This document shows positions 1-12,839 of a stretch of DNA of 64,000 bases, one piece after another. The translations under genes were made by a program, and so were the position numbers. The notes beneath the pieces are model-generated. The model did no database searches, had not been told where the DNA came from, and saw nothing but the letters and a program-made list of their open reading frames with translations. This DNA is from Luscinia megarhynchos (taxonomy: Eukaryota > Chordata > Aves > Passeriformes > Turdidae). Within the stretch, counting starts at the first letter, position 1; each line of letters begins with the position of its first letter. The stretch is from the NCBI GenBank assembly GCA_034336665.1, contig JAPFBE010000002.1:10692406-10756405 (forward strand). The letters are read 5' to 3'.

Positions 1-2207
1 CCCATTCATGGTATGGATGATAACTTCAGAATAGAATTACAAGTTGTTTATGCTCCTTTTTTTCCTGGACTTCTTAGATTCCCACAGATGAAAAGATGGC
101 AGCAAAGCCAAAAAACACAGAAAACAAGAACAGCCACAATGACACTATTAAAATTAAAATGTATAAATGGAAATAAAAGTCCTGTAACTTCTGAATGTCT
201 AAAAATACAGGTAATATGCATTATTGATAGTTTATTCAAATTATATTTTATCACTACTGAAGCTCATAGAGACAATGCTTGAGAAAGAAAAGATGATGAC
301 AATACTTTATGTTTAAGCTTGTCCATGTTATAGTGGGTAAAAAAACCTAAACCAATCACCAACCAACCAGCCAAAAACTAACAAAATACCTAAACCTGAG
401 AACATTAAATAACACTTATAAGAATGAATACATGCAATTTAAATTAAGAATGAGTACTTTCTTCAGGAAAACTCTTTGAAGTGAATTTTCCAGACTTTGA
501 CAGGTAGATAGTAACTACTAGTTGTCAAGAAGTTAGACTTGTAACCAAAAGTGGAGGGAACATATAGATAGTATTTCAACACACCAAGAAAAATTTTTCC
601 TCTAAATGTTTGAAACTAATTGTAAAAATTGAAAAGGCAGGTGAAAATAAAATCCACAATCAGTAATCTTGTAAAAGTTATTAAATCTGCACTCTAGAGT
701 TCCTTGAAAAGACCCATTGATCCTAGAACATCTAAGGAAATAATCTTAGTAGAGTCCTTTGTACTGTTCCTTGGCTGTATAGGTCCTTGAAGATCCTACT
801 TCCCTTTTTGTGACTTAGCTGAAAGTGAAAATCAGTAGTCCTTTCTCTGTGCTAGGATCATATTTAGAGGGATTGTCAGTGTCAAGAGTTTAAAAGAAAA
901 GAATAGTTTTCTGCTCTTGATCAATGACTACAATACAAATGAAAGGGTGAATACAGTAAATTTAGAGCTATGACAGTTGCTGAAGCATAAGAGATCAAAT
1001 GAAAGAAGTAATATCAAATGTAACTCAGTAAGAAAAAACAAAATGCATCCTGTGAATGTAAACAGATATGATCGATCAATCATTTATGGTGCCGCTTGGT
1101 CTTCCTGAGGTTGTGGTTCTAGCAAGGTCAACAACTAGATCCAAGGGCCCTAAATATGAATCCTAGGTGTCCCTTTTCAGTGCAGTACATCCAATGTGGA
1201 TTGTAAAACATCTTGTTCTAACTATGTGTTAGAATTAGAAAAGGGTGTGTCTGTTGGAAGGTGGTCCCCACCACTTTGTTCTTTTGTGAGTTTCCTCATG
1301 GGGCACTGAGATGAGTAAAATGCATCTAGCTTTTTTCTCACTCAGCATCTGACTGCTGGCATTCCAGCTAACATAATTTAATTTTAACCCTATTTTTATA
1401 CCCTCTGCACACCTTGAAGATTCTGCTTTGCATGAAAAGACAAGATGCTCTTCCTTACTCATGCACCTCTTCCACAAAATTGTGTTCAGATGGAGCTTTG
1501 CTGAAAGGAAGATGAAAACAACCCAAATGTAGATTAAAAATCTGTAGAGGCCCGGTGCTGCATGTCAGCTTTAAATAACTTGTTACTGGTCTCTTTAAAG
1601 TGGTCTAACTGTATGATAGGATAGACCTGTGTCAACCTGCAGAGATTATTTACTTTTAAGCATTTTTAGAAGTAACATCTTATTTCTCTTTCATGTAATA
1701 TGGTTTAGTTTTCTTTTTTGAAATGCAATAACATTTATAAAATTACACTTTTTAGAGACTGTGTTTTGAATGAGATTGAAAGAAACAAAAGCAGACTTAA
1801 ATGGACTAAATCAATGCAATAAAAGAATAAGCTGCAATACACTCTCTTAGTAAAATGTTTTCTAGAATATAGTTTAGTAAAAATGGAAGCACAAAGCTTA
1901 GAAAACCAAAAGTTCTTAATTCTTTTTCAGCTTTAGTCCATGTTTCTTATTAAGAAATTAATTTTTGAAACTGTAGGCTGCTATTGCCATGAAACAGTCC
2001 TCCTTCAATAAAAAAGCAAAGGTTTTTGAACCAGAATTAAATTGTTAGGGAAAAAAAAAGGTGAAAAGGAGAAGCTTTTCAAGTGCATCTTTTCTTGTCC
2101 CCCAAGAAAGTGCTTCCTCTGAAATAAGAGTGGTGTTTCGGTCACAAGAAGGAACCCGGTGTCAAATGATTAAAACTGGTACATAACATTTCAGGAGAAA
2201 ATGTCCA
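1..2207. other. AT-rich sequence with nothing recognised
   Basis: No repeat family, splice-flanked coding segment or RNA gene is recognisable. Short open frames near 13-282 and 1235-1477 show no domain-like composition and are treated as chance. Short A-runs are the only low-complexity features. Confidence 0.6.
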
Positions 2208-2468
2208 TTACTTATATCCAACTCTGATAATCTGTTTTCTATAGATGTAGGAAGCCCATCCAGTTGGGAGGTTAGTCATGGACTTCTGGTTGTGCATGTG
2301 AATGAAGGTGGCCTCGGGGAGGTTCTCACAAGGACCATGGACAGTTCCACGGCTGGCGCTGCCGCTGTTCCGGAGGGTGCCGAGCATCAGCCCGCAGAGC
2401 AGGAGACGGATTTCTTCAGGGACACGGCTCTCACCTTGACCCCTCTGGTTATACATCCATGCCCATAA
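2208..2468 (-). other. CpG-rich, exon-like or retrocopy-like patch
   Basis: About nine CpG dinucleotides fall within roughly 130 bp (2310-2440), while the surrounding kilobases have almost none. The minus frame is open over 2208-2495, and its codons in the GC-rich part mostly end in G or C, as in codons for LLLCGLMLGTL. The plus strand is also open and offers an ATG at 2337 in a good context (accATGG), running 43 codons to TAA at 2466 (starting MDSSTAGAAAVPEG). Two open strands are expected by chance in GC-rich DNA, so strand and coding status are unresolved. I recognise neither translation. No strong splice acceptor or donor brackets the patch. It could be a fragment of a processed pseudogene, an old exon or a CpG-preserving regulatory site. 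Confidence 0.25.
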
Positions 2469-2853
2469 ACAAAAGTTCAGTATCTTCTGTCTCACTACTG
2501 TATATTATTCTATTCAACAATTATCCAAAAAAATACTTCTTGCTTGCACTTCCTTTTGTCATATTTTAATCTAATTTTCAATTATTCATTATCCACTCTC
2601 TCCACTTAAAAAATCCACTACCACATGCAACTTTCTGATAGATCAGTGTGTCTATTACCACCTTCCAGTTCTTTGGCATTTTCCAATTCCTAGACTGGGT
2701 AATTCCTGTGATAGTTACAAGTTCTAAGTTCTCTTTCCTGTCCTGGCAATCCTCCCAAATACTGTGATCCCCACCTGTTTACCAGTAGGCTGAAAACACT
2801 TCACAGAGATTCTTTCACTCAGTTCTTCTTTGTTGGCCATAAATATAAACTAA
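2469..2853. other. AT-rich sequence with nothing recognised
   Basis: Pyrimidine-leaning unique sequence between the CpG-rich patch and the CR1 fragment. No gene, RNA or repeat is recognisable. Confidence 0.55.
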
Positions 2854-3245
2854 CCACAAAACCACAGAGCCGACAAGGTTGGAAGAGACCTTTGAGATCA
2901 TCCACTCTAATCTTCCACCTAAAACCACCAGAATCACTCCTGTACCTTACCCCCAACTGCCACATGCAGAAACCTCTTGAAAATTCCACCATCTCCCTAC
3001 ACAAGTTGCTCCAATGCCTAGACACTTTTTCAGTGAAAATACATTTTCTAATACCTAACCTGAACCTCTCCCAGCACAACTCAAACCCTCTTCCCCTCAT
3101 CCTTTCACTTCAGACATGTCAAAAGAGACTGACTTCCACCTGGCTACCCCCTCCTTTCAGGCAGTTGTAGAGAGTGATAAGGTCTACCCTGCACCTCCTT
3201 TTTCCAGGCTAAACACCCCCTCTCCTCATAGGACGTATTTTGCCT
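2854..3245 (-). mobile_element. CR1 LINE fragment, old and 5'-truncated
   Basis: Read on the plus strand this begins with the reverse complement of a CR1 3' end: a degraded octamer tail (aaaccacagag), then caaggttggaagagacc and gagatcatc, the usual lead-in of inverted CR1 copies. It continues through the segment complementary to the end of the CR1 reverse-transcriptase ORF. The minus-strand translation contains RLGIRKCIFTEKVSRHWSNL, matching the family pattern RLDIRKNFFTE..V.HWN.L near the ORF2 C-terminus. The plus-strand tail gcagttgtagagagtgataaggt and ttttccaggctaaacaccccc is also typical of CR1. The copy is truncated at its 5' end, carries frameshifts and stops, and is more diverged than the copy at 47.3 kb, so it is probably older. 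It is not autonomous. Confidence 0.85.
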
Positions 3246-5656
3246 CAGTTGATTGTCTCAACATATTTTTTTTCCCACTGATTCATGACAGCATTTCTTC
3301 TATCACCTTAAAATATCCCATAAATGATTATTTTAATTTTTAAGCTTGGAATTCTGCTACTGTTATCACACATTTTCTGCCCTACCAAGGGAGGTAATAA
3401 GCAACAAGCTGACTTATTGGGAGAAGTGGCAGAAAAAAGCCCAAATACATGTCTAAGTACAAAATTTAAAGAAATACGGGAAAAAACTGTGCTGGATGTA
3501 GAAGGTCATTTCTAGGCCATTTCTGCTGTCCTGAAGAAGATATTAAAAATTTTTGAATCTAGAAAAAAACTGGTTAGTGGGCCTCATCTCATGGTCTGAT
3601 TGTGCCTGCAAAGCAGTATAATAGGAGGGCCAGCAAGTGAGAGGAAAAAAACCCCAAAAAATAAGAAAAACCAAAGCTAAACCAAAATAAAAGATGAACA
3701 AGGGAATATTTTTACTTCACAGAATTGTTAAGACAGCTTGCTGAAACTCCACAGAGTTTATTACCTTTTAAGAGCCAACCCACAATGCAGGAGGGGCTGG
3801 ACAGAGTAAGACCTATAACCAGTTTTATTTGGTATATCCATACATATAGCCTGTATTGCTTGTTGCATACTCATAAGAGAAGTGGGATCTCCTCTGCCAG
3901 CTCATGTTAGGACCTAGTTCTTGTGGTAGTTCAAGTTTGGAATTCTCCCTCACTTGGGATGATGTGGGTTTAAATAAATATGACTGCAGCCATCAGCATT
4001 ACCAAAATCAGACAAGCATTTAAGGACATAATTAAAAAGTAGCACATGTGCTCTGTGAAGTCAGGGCCTGCACAGCATTCCACTTTTTTTACAGTTACAT
4101 ATTTATGCAGTTTGAAATGCAGTGTTACTCTGAAGTAGCAGAGAAAGCACAGGATTTTCCTGTTCCTTCATACCTGTGTTCCACAAAAGCTGATTGCTGT
4201 TATCCTGCTAGTAGTGGCAATTTGGAGCATGACAAGTTGCAAAAAGGGCAATCTTTTAAATCATGTTGAAAAGGTCTTTGAAGGTAAAGACAGTGAACAC
4301 AATAAACCTTCTTTTCTTGTAACAGAAACTTATGCTTTCCTTTTAGAAATAAATTGTAAAGCAAATCAGCTATTTTAAATAGACAAAACTTATTTGTTTT
4401 TCCATATAACAAAGGTTTACTTTGCAATTGATATTTAATTTCTTTCACCCAGGAATTAAATTCAATTGTGGTTTAATGTGTGACCACATCAGTTCAACAT
4501 TTTTTTTACCTACAAATAAATATTTCATAGCAACATTTAATGAAAACACTACAGATAATTTAAAGGCATCTTAAAATGAATGTTCACAGAGCAAATAAAT
4601 ATTACATAGTAAAATCAAGCCCTTGCATGTTATGGTTAATTATTTCTGACAAAAACTAATGATTTTTTTCACATTTAATGTCTACTGAGTTTCCCATTAC
4701 AGTCACGTACTATAAATGGAAATCTTTTTATTAGTTTTTTAACTAGATTTTAATCAACTTTAAAGTGAAAATTATCATAAGCACCAACATATTATCAAAG
4801 ACATGCTGTGTCTGGAAAGAGGGTTGGTCCTTTCACATCTGAAGCACAGGAAGAACTTCGTCAATTTAGAAAGGGAGAGGAGAATTTAGAAAAAGACTAG
4901 TTTTAATCCAGATCAGATATAACTGGTGGATAGAAACTGAAGTCAGGCCAGAAGAAACTGATGCAGAAAATGGGGACATTGGTTCAGGTTAACATTATTT
5001 TAAAGTTCCAATAATACCTCACTGTGAAAACTAAGCTCAGACACCCTACAGGCCAGAGGAGTGCTTCAAAGCATGTTCTGAAGCATAATGGAGACACAAG
5101 TGCAAGGATATGACTTCGTTTTCTAAAAATACAGAAATATAAGACTGAAGGCAAAATTTTCAGCTGTAGGGACCCACAGCTTTTCACTCAGTCTTGGAAA
5201 TAGGTAAGATACTGAAAATGCTCATGGATTTTAGATCTTTTTTCTTCTATAGTGCATCTGCATCTAGAGATTGGAATGTCAGCTGTCTTATGTAAATTCA
5301 GGTCAAAATGTCTGGAGGTAGGCACCTCCAAACAATGTCTGGAACCAGCAAATCTATTCTCCTCCAGGACTAACCATAGTGCAAGCAGGTCAGGCCTCCT
5401 GAAGGCAGATGGAGACCAGAGTCAGAAGAAGGAATGGTCCCTTCATGGGACCAGTTTCCCAAACTTCAACAGCCTTTAGCTGATTATTCACAACTAGAAT
5501 TGCCATAGGAGTTCACTTAAAGAAATGGACATTTCTACTTCCAGACCACTGTCTGCTGGATCCTCACTTTGAAACTGATGCCTGTTTATCTTCACAAGCT
5601 ACATTAATTGTCAGCAGCAGTGTTCAGAAGTCTCAGTGGGACACGCTTAATTGAAG
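3246..5656. other. AT-rich sequence with nothing recognised
   Basis: Unique AT-rich DNA with an A-rich stretch near 3642-3690 and several ATAAATA-type runs near 4510-4600. Open frames of 60-82 codons occur on both strands but none looks coding. Confidence 0.55.
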
Positions 5657-5721
5657 GTAAGGCACACACGGGGGGAGCGCAGCTGTTCCTGCGCCGCTTT
5701 GTCATTTGGAGTGTGCCTTAC
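5657..5721. other. nested GC-rich inverted repeat (hairpin)
   Basis: GTAAGGCACAC at 5657-5667 is the exact reverse complement of GTGTGCCTTAC at 5711-5721, an 11-bp perfect outer stem. Inside it, GCGCAG at 5677-5682 pairs exactly with CTGCGC at 5689-5694 around a 6-nt loop. The arrangement gives a 65-nt two-tier hairpin with asymmetric internal loops of 9 and 16 nt. It is GC- and CpG-rich inside AT-rich DNA. The first stem also contains a donor-like GAAG|GTAAGG at 5653. It could be a structured RNA element, a short palindromic transposon relic or a protein-binding palindrome. No known miRNA or snoRNA is recognised. Confidence 0.55.
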
Positions 5722-8700
5722 AAAAATAATCCTGACCTTCCTAAATTCCAGTAATAAGAAGAAAAATGACTAAGTTTTCAGTCATGAATATGTCAACAAC
5801 TGCAGCTAGATTTTAATTTTAAAAGAATTGTTCTTACGTAGCAGTGCCAGCTGTCAGAACACCCATGGTCTGGTATTTTCCTTTGTAATAAAAGTTTTTA
5901 GCTGAAAATACTGAGTTGATGCATAGTTTCATAGGATGACTTCATAGGGGATTTATTGACCAGTAATGCAGTGCTAAGTACAGCTATTTTCATATCCAGA
6001 CTCCAGCTAAAGGTGGATGGACTTTTTTTATTTCTTTTTTTGTTCACAGGGAAAAGGCTACTTTCCCAATTTCATTTGTGTTACTATAAACCTCTTCTAA
6101 AATTACATCAGCTAATGATATTTTAAGAAAAGATAAAATGCAGAGTAAAATGCAAAGTAAGGTCTCACTATTAAAAAAAAGAAAAATCAAAACTCAAACT
6201 CTCATCTATATTAAAAGCAAGCATTAATAGCAGAAGCTATTTTCAGTCCATTTTTTCAGTAGTCTTTATAAATGGCGGTGACATTGAGGTATTCTCATTA
6301 ATATTTTGACTAATCATGTTGTAGTCCTGACCTATTACAAAACCTAAGTTCAAAGAGATCCTTTTTTCACCTATTTAAAGATTTCCACACAGAAATTGTG
6401 GAAGTTTAGTCTTTAGGTCTATTTTACCCTTTTTTGATATTCATTTAGAGATGCACTCATTTGTTCTGTGCTTATTGGTGTTCCTAATTTTCTGTAATTG
6501 AATTTGAACTTTCTGGAAAGCATTATTTTGAATTTAAGTGTCTATAGACAAAATGAGTTAGGAAAAATAACTCGTATATTAAAAAAAAAGGAAAAAAAAG
6601 AAAAAGAAAAAAGAACTCTTGCTCCCTAAATCACATGCCTGGTTTGCTGGGACCTGGATTAACCTCATTGAAGTTGGTGAGTCTTTATTGGAACCCTGAG
6701 CAAGCACAGTGAAAAGCAGTTTAAGAGCCTTTTCAGGGAGCACTGTTACTGTGCAGTGGGTAGCTACAAGGTTTGGTGATGATTGTGTGTGTGTGCAAGT
6801 AATGTGCCTGGGAATGAAAAATATTCCCTTTCATCACTGTGGCATTTCATGGTTCCTGTTTGGACTATCTGTCTCTGTTTTGTCTGTGAAACTGTTGAGA
6901 CTAATAAGGAGAGCCATATTTTTCTGGTCTCAAAACCAGCATATTGGATTGTTTGTAGATACCTTGTATGCAGTTATATAGAGAAATGATCAAGAACTAA
7001 GAGCTCACTTCACAGATAAAGTAAGCAGATTCTGTCCAAATATTCACTGTCTGCCAGGTCAGGATAATTCTCCCTTTCAACAAATTTGATCTAGTCCAAA
7101 AAGCTGTGAACAACCTTCAGATAGATTTTGCAGCTGATAAAAAGATATTCATATGTGCAGCACTGAGTGAGACAAGGATATCTCCAGTAGACTACATTGC
7201 TGCAAGCCACAGACATGATGACTTTAAAGAAGGATGCTGTTTCCCTCTTACTCACTTTTTGTCCTCTCTTCAAATTGCATAGGAAAAGAGCAATAGAAGA
7301 CAACTGAGGAAATATTCAGCAACATCAGTAGAAAATCTGGAACCCAACACTACTATCCTTACATTGAGGAGGTGGTAAATGTAAATCTTGCTATTTAATT
7401 GCTATTTTAGCACAGTAAAGAGAGCTGTGTAGGTTCTGCATCTCCTGCAGGCATATTTGTGCAAGTAGGAATGTCTGGTAGCATTCAAAAAGACAGTAAC
7501 AGACACCAATTATGGTAATCTAAGACAGACTCAGACACAAGATAGTAGAGTCATCTTCTTAATGCAGTCTCTGGAGTTTGGTTGCCATTTCTGTGTTACC
7601 CAAATATTTCACTAAGACTTCTGGAAACTTTATATCCAGAAAGTCCTGTTAGCATGGATCTAGCAAAAAATAAACAGATCTGATTCTTCTTCATGGACAT
7701 AAAAAATGGCATGTTAAAGACTAATTTTTGTTTGGATTTGAGGTCAAAGCAGAAGCCTCACTGCATCCATTCCATGATGGCTACTTTCTGGGTCAAAGCA
7801 GACACAATATTGACTGCCTCAGCAAGCCAGAACTGCAGCTCCAGACTGCTCAGAGTTAACAGCTCCTCACTGGAATGCTACTACCTAGAAAAATGGGACA
7901 TGGGCATGCTGCCTTCATGCTCTGGCAGTATTTAGATCCTGAAATAGTTCACTGGGGACTGCTGTGGACAGTCAGGCACAACAGAACAGCCCTAAGGTTG
8001 AGTCCTAATGATCCAATGTGCATAATGTGGAGGTGCATTAATAATGGTATTGCAGTCAGAGTGGTTCTTATCCTCAGATTCTGTGCCCATATGATGCTGT
8101 GTTTGGATTTATGACTATAACACTGTTTGACTGTTGCTGAGCAGGTTCTTGAATAGCACTGAACTCTTTTATTTTTTCTTTATTTTTTCATTTTATACCT
8201 TTGTGCTTGAAGAATTCATGTGAATCTTTGGGCATGCTCCTGTTTTTTTACAATCAGTCTGTAAGATATCACCAGAAATGAAACCAGTCAAGACTTTTTC
8301 CTGAAATATCTACAGTGCCTGGTTTACATAGCATAAACCATCTTACCTTTTTAAACCAGGGATTTCACCATGTTCATTGACTTTCACACACCTGTCCTTT
8401 GGAACAATTTTTATTCAGTAGGCAGAATTGAGCTATATTAGCTCAGACGTGATTTTGGGGAATTGCAGGGAAGTACTTTGTGAGGAGTTTTTCTCTTGGG
8501 ACAAATTGGGGAATAATGCAAGCCATGGAGCCACTTGAATGGTGAAGAGGCTTTCTGTGGGCTGGGGAGCTTTTGAAGGGGTAGCTAGAAGCCCTGAACA
8601 GTCCTGATTAATTTGTGTCACTGCTGTGTCAACTCTTCATGCTATAAATTAGGGGTACCTTTGTGCTGCTCAGGCCTGTTTGTAGGGGAAAGAAAGGTAT

Positions 8701-11700
8701 GCTTATAAATTAATTTCCATCCTTCCTCTTTTGACAATCAGTGAGATAATATTTGAGAACATAAAGGCAAAGTTTTCTGTTGAAGTGGCTAACAAGAGCA
8801 ATTTAAACGCATTTGAAGATCCTATCATAAACCTGCATAAATATTTTAAAATAATATTGTATTCAATCTGCAACTTGGAAAGGAAAGGAGATTCAGGCAA
8901 AGTCCACACCATTAAAAGCCAGATTCTTGCCTCTTTCTTTTCCCAGTAAAAGCAGCCAATACAGTATTAAATTTACATGTACACTTTGACACAAAGCAAG
9001 TGCATTCCAAATGCTCTTGCTGTAGTCTTATCTCAGCTGAGTTCTGTGGTGCATATGGCCCTCCACCAGAATGTCTCACAACATTGTACAACGTTTTATC
9101 TTTACAAAGAGATTATTTTGTAATCAGAAAATATGCTTATAGACCAACTTGGCAAAACAAACATACCTCCTGGTGGTGTATAACATTGCCCAGCATTAGG
9201 GGACTGTGATACTGCATATTTTCTTGCTGACCACATCATAAGGTTTACCAACTACATCTGGCTTCTGTCAAACCTTGGAAAACAGCAGCCTAGAAGGTTG
9301 CCTATGATTGCAACAGGGACCATGACAACCAACTAAAGGGAAAGTTGACAATAACAGCGAGTCCGTTTCCATGTTTTCAGCATGAGGCCACTACCTTGTA
9401 ACTACCCCAGTGGTGCAGTTAGTTTTGCTACTGCTTTTAAGGCTGTAAGGGCAAGCAAGAACTCTCAGTTTGCTCACCATTGATGTCATTTGGGCAGCAG
9501 AGGCACCTACTGACCTGCCTATCTCCCTTACAGAAGTTCTCTACATCTGAAAGCCTATCAGAGAAAAATGGTTAGGATTAACAGGAATTGGCTACCTACA
9601 CCTAATATTTAGTCAATCTCAGTGCTTTCTGATCAAATTGGAAAAAAACTGGCTTCCCTTTGGGAACATTTAAAGAAAACAGTCAAGCAGCTATAAACTG
9701 AAGAGGAAAATCAGTGGGTAATGTTTCAGTGAGCAGCTCTTCAGAGCTCTGCCCTTCACTGACACCTATAGTTATCAAAGTGTATTTTGCTACTGGAATG
9801 TCAGGTGTCATTGACAGAACTTGAACCTGTGAATAGGCTGAAGAGCTCTCCATGCATTCTGATTCCTTCCACCTGATCTACTTTGCTGTGTTATTATTTC
9901 ATGGATAGTTTTCTTCTTCAGTACACAGAAAAACACATGGAACAAGTTAAACCCTGTGTGGCTCTGTAGAAGTGTATCACTTAAAGCCTTATTTGAAGCA
10001 GTATGAAAAGTATTTCGCAAAGTATTAATGTTTTTGGAAAATGCTTGTTTAGTGTACCTTATCCTGATGGAATAAAAAGCATATAGGAAAAAAGAGAGTT
10101 TCAGCACATTGAGTGGTACAAAGAAAAGTTAATTTAGCTGTTTGATGGTGAGGAGAACAGTGCTGAGGAACAGAATGAAGCCTGTGATGAAGGTAACTCA
10201 AAAATGTTGAATGAAATTATTAAATATAAGTCGGAGTGATTTCTGTCCTCTTCCTACAAGTCAAAGAAATCTGAGTTCTTATTAATTCATGGTTGACAAC
10301 AGGATGCAATTTAGCTATTCTTTTATTTTCTGTTTTCATTTTACTGTCCTAGAAGAAGCATCCTTGCAGTTTTGCTATTTTATGCACAACAGTCATAGCC
10401 AATGAAGATTTCAGAAATGGAAGTGCATAGCTGTAAATTAGCCCAAATATTGTAACATGCTAAGACAGATACCAGAACATATTTAATGACCTGGCATCTG
10501 CACCTGGACGTGACAACATCCCAGCCCAAGCAGAATTAGTCTGAATATTTCTGATGCTCCAGTGCAAATGTTGAGCATGGGGACCTTACACATTTGGAGA
10601 ATTTGCAGGAGAGCTCAGTGTTGCCTATGAGCTCTGCTCAGTGTAGGAACAATGGAAAAAACATCCTCCAAAATTCAAATTATTTTCTGGTATCAAGTTT
10701 TGTGTGAACCTAAAGTTTGGGTAAGATTGGTCAGAAGACCAACAATGGTCTCAGATTCTTTCTCCTCAGTCCTTCAGAGCCACGTATTTTAAACCAGAAA
10801 AATCTGCCTTTGGTGTCTTTACCATGTGGTGTATTCTTCACAGTGAAATATCCAATGTATCTTTGTTATCTCACTTCTGTCTTCTGTTACTGTGATAACT
10901 GGCTTTCTCTCTAGTGTAGTGGCATTTAGATCAGGGGGTTAAACTTCTTTGACAGGCTCCTCTGCAGCCCCTTTTCTAGTTCTGAAAAAGCACAGAAATG
11001 TATTGGGATGCTTTTAAATGTTGCATCAAACCAATGCAAACAGAAAAATTCCAGGCAGCTCTGGAGGTGCTGCTTGCCCTGGTGAAGCAAATCTTTCTGT
11101 CTCCTTTTGCATAGTCCAGAAGAAAACCTGAAACCCAGACACAGCTGGTACCTTCTGCTTGCCATTTAAACAATCCCTGCTCAGATCTATTTGAGTTGGT
11201 TGATCAGACTTGCCAGTGACAAGACCAGATAACAATAACAAGAAAAACAAAACATTCCACTGGGATGCTGAAACATTTCAGAGCCCTTCAAGGATCAAAC
11301 ACTTCAACCTCATTTTGTCTACCCTCTCCCAGGTCTGTCAGATGCAGGGAGTCTCCTATCTGGCATCACCCTGTCTGAGCAAGAAGCAGGTTACAAGAAG
11401 TAGTGACCATTACTTCAGATTATGAGGATGCTGTGTTTATTCCAGTTCTATTCTTACTTTTCTTTCCCTTAAGTAGCAGTTCACATATGTAAGCCATGTT
11501 CTCAGAGAGCCATGGTGAAATAATAGTAGACCAGCTGATTCTTTATGAGTTTCCAGCCCAGAGCTGCCCCCACTGTCTGTATAACAGGTTCCAGTTCAAG
11601 TCACCATCCTCTTCTACTTTACCTATTATCCCAAGTGACAGATAGAGTTTTTGGCTCTGGATATATATGCTCAAGTAAATACCATCTTTTAATGGCTTTC

Positions 11701-12839
11701 AAAGCATTCATAAGGAAGACTAATGAAATAATTCATTCGTATATCAATGCAAGACTTTTTAATGAAAACTTGCAGGGCATACAAAATAACCTGTTTTTAA
11801 ATGAATAACTCTGTTCTTTTAAATTCCCTTTCGTAGCCAAGGCATAACAGGGGTTAGTGCACAGTATAGACTAATTGCCTACATAATTTCATTTTATGAA
11901 ACAAAGAGCTTTAAAAAAATTATAGGGTTATATAAAAGCATGTGAAACCACTAAGTCAGCTTTGTTTTCAGCCTCATTCAATAGTGGCAGCACATTAGAT
12001 GTGCTGTGAACAGTAAACATTTTCTTGGGGAAAAAAATATGTCATAACTTTGTGTTCTGCTACCTGCCTGCATGTCAATGATATATTCTCTTGTCCTATT
12101 ATAATGTTTGCTCTCAGGATTTTTTGCCCCTCTTTCTTCACAAGAGAAATTGTTTTGTCCTCCTAGCCCCCTTTAGTAAGTGAAGTCCCTCCTCGTCCCT
12201 GGCTTGGTGTCTCTCATCCTTGAACCTGTGTTGAGCCAATCATTTTTCTGGCAGCAAAGAGATGAAGAGAGCTCCTTCGGCACTTCCCTCAGGTCATGAG
12301 CCAGAGCAGTCGAGGGAGAGCTGTGTGTATTGCTTCTCCAGGATCCTCTCTCAAATCCTTGGTGTCAGTAGCGTTAGGCTACAAGGCCAGCCCATAAAAG
12401 AAGTTTTACTACTGGCTGAGCAGCAATGTCTTCTTTTTTTTTTTTTCTTCCTGTTTTTCTGTCCCTCAAAATAAACAACAGGAAGGGAAAAAGTAGACAG
12501 CAGGAGGCAAAAATACAATGGGAGCTGCTGTTGCTGGGCTGTAACCTTACCTGGATTACTCTGTGTCAAAAATACATATCAGCCACTAAGGCTCAGTGGT
12601 AGCAGCTTTAACGGGATGAGACCCTGATGACTTTGGACCTCCTATAAAATGCACAAAACAGAAGTCATGGTGGATATATAACCTTTTCATTGTTAAAAGA
12701 GAGCATTTCCACCACAGGCAAGACACCAGGGTGCAAAACAGATCACAAAGGCCTAGATTTAGCTTCGAGATCTCAGCTCTTACAATACGGCTCTCCAGAT
12801 AATACAGAAATAGATTTATAACGTGTATTTGCCCAACAT
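5722..12839. other. AT-rich sequence with nothing recognised
   Basis: A long repeat-poor stretch. Items seen: a purine-only A/G tract at about 6571-6615, a short GT run near 6784, and a small perfect inverted repeat AGCTCT-TC-AGAGCT near 9735. Open frames of up to 99 codons occur on both strands without recognisable domains. No transposon, exon with convincing splice sites or RNA gene was found. Confidence 0.5.
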
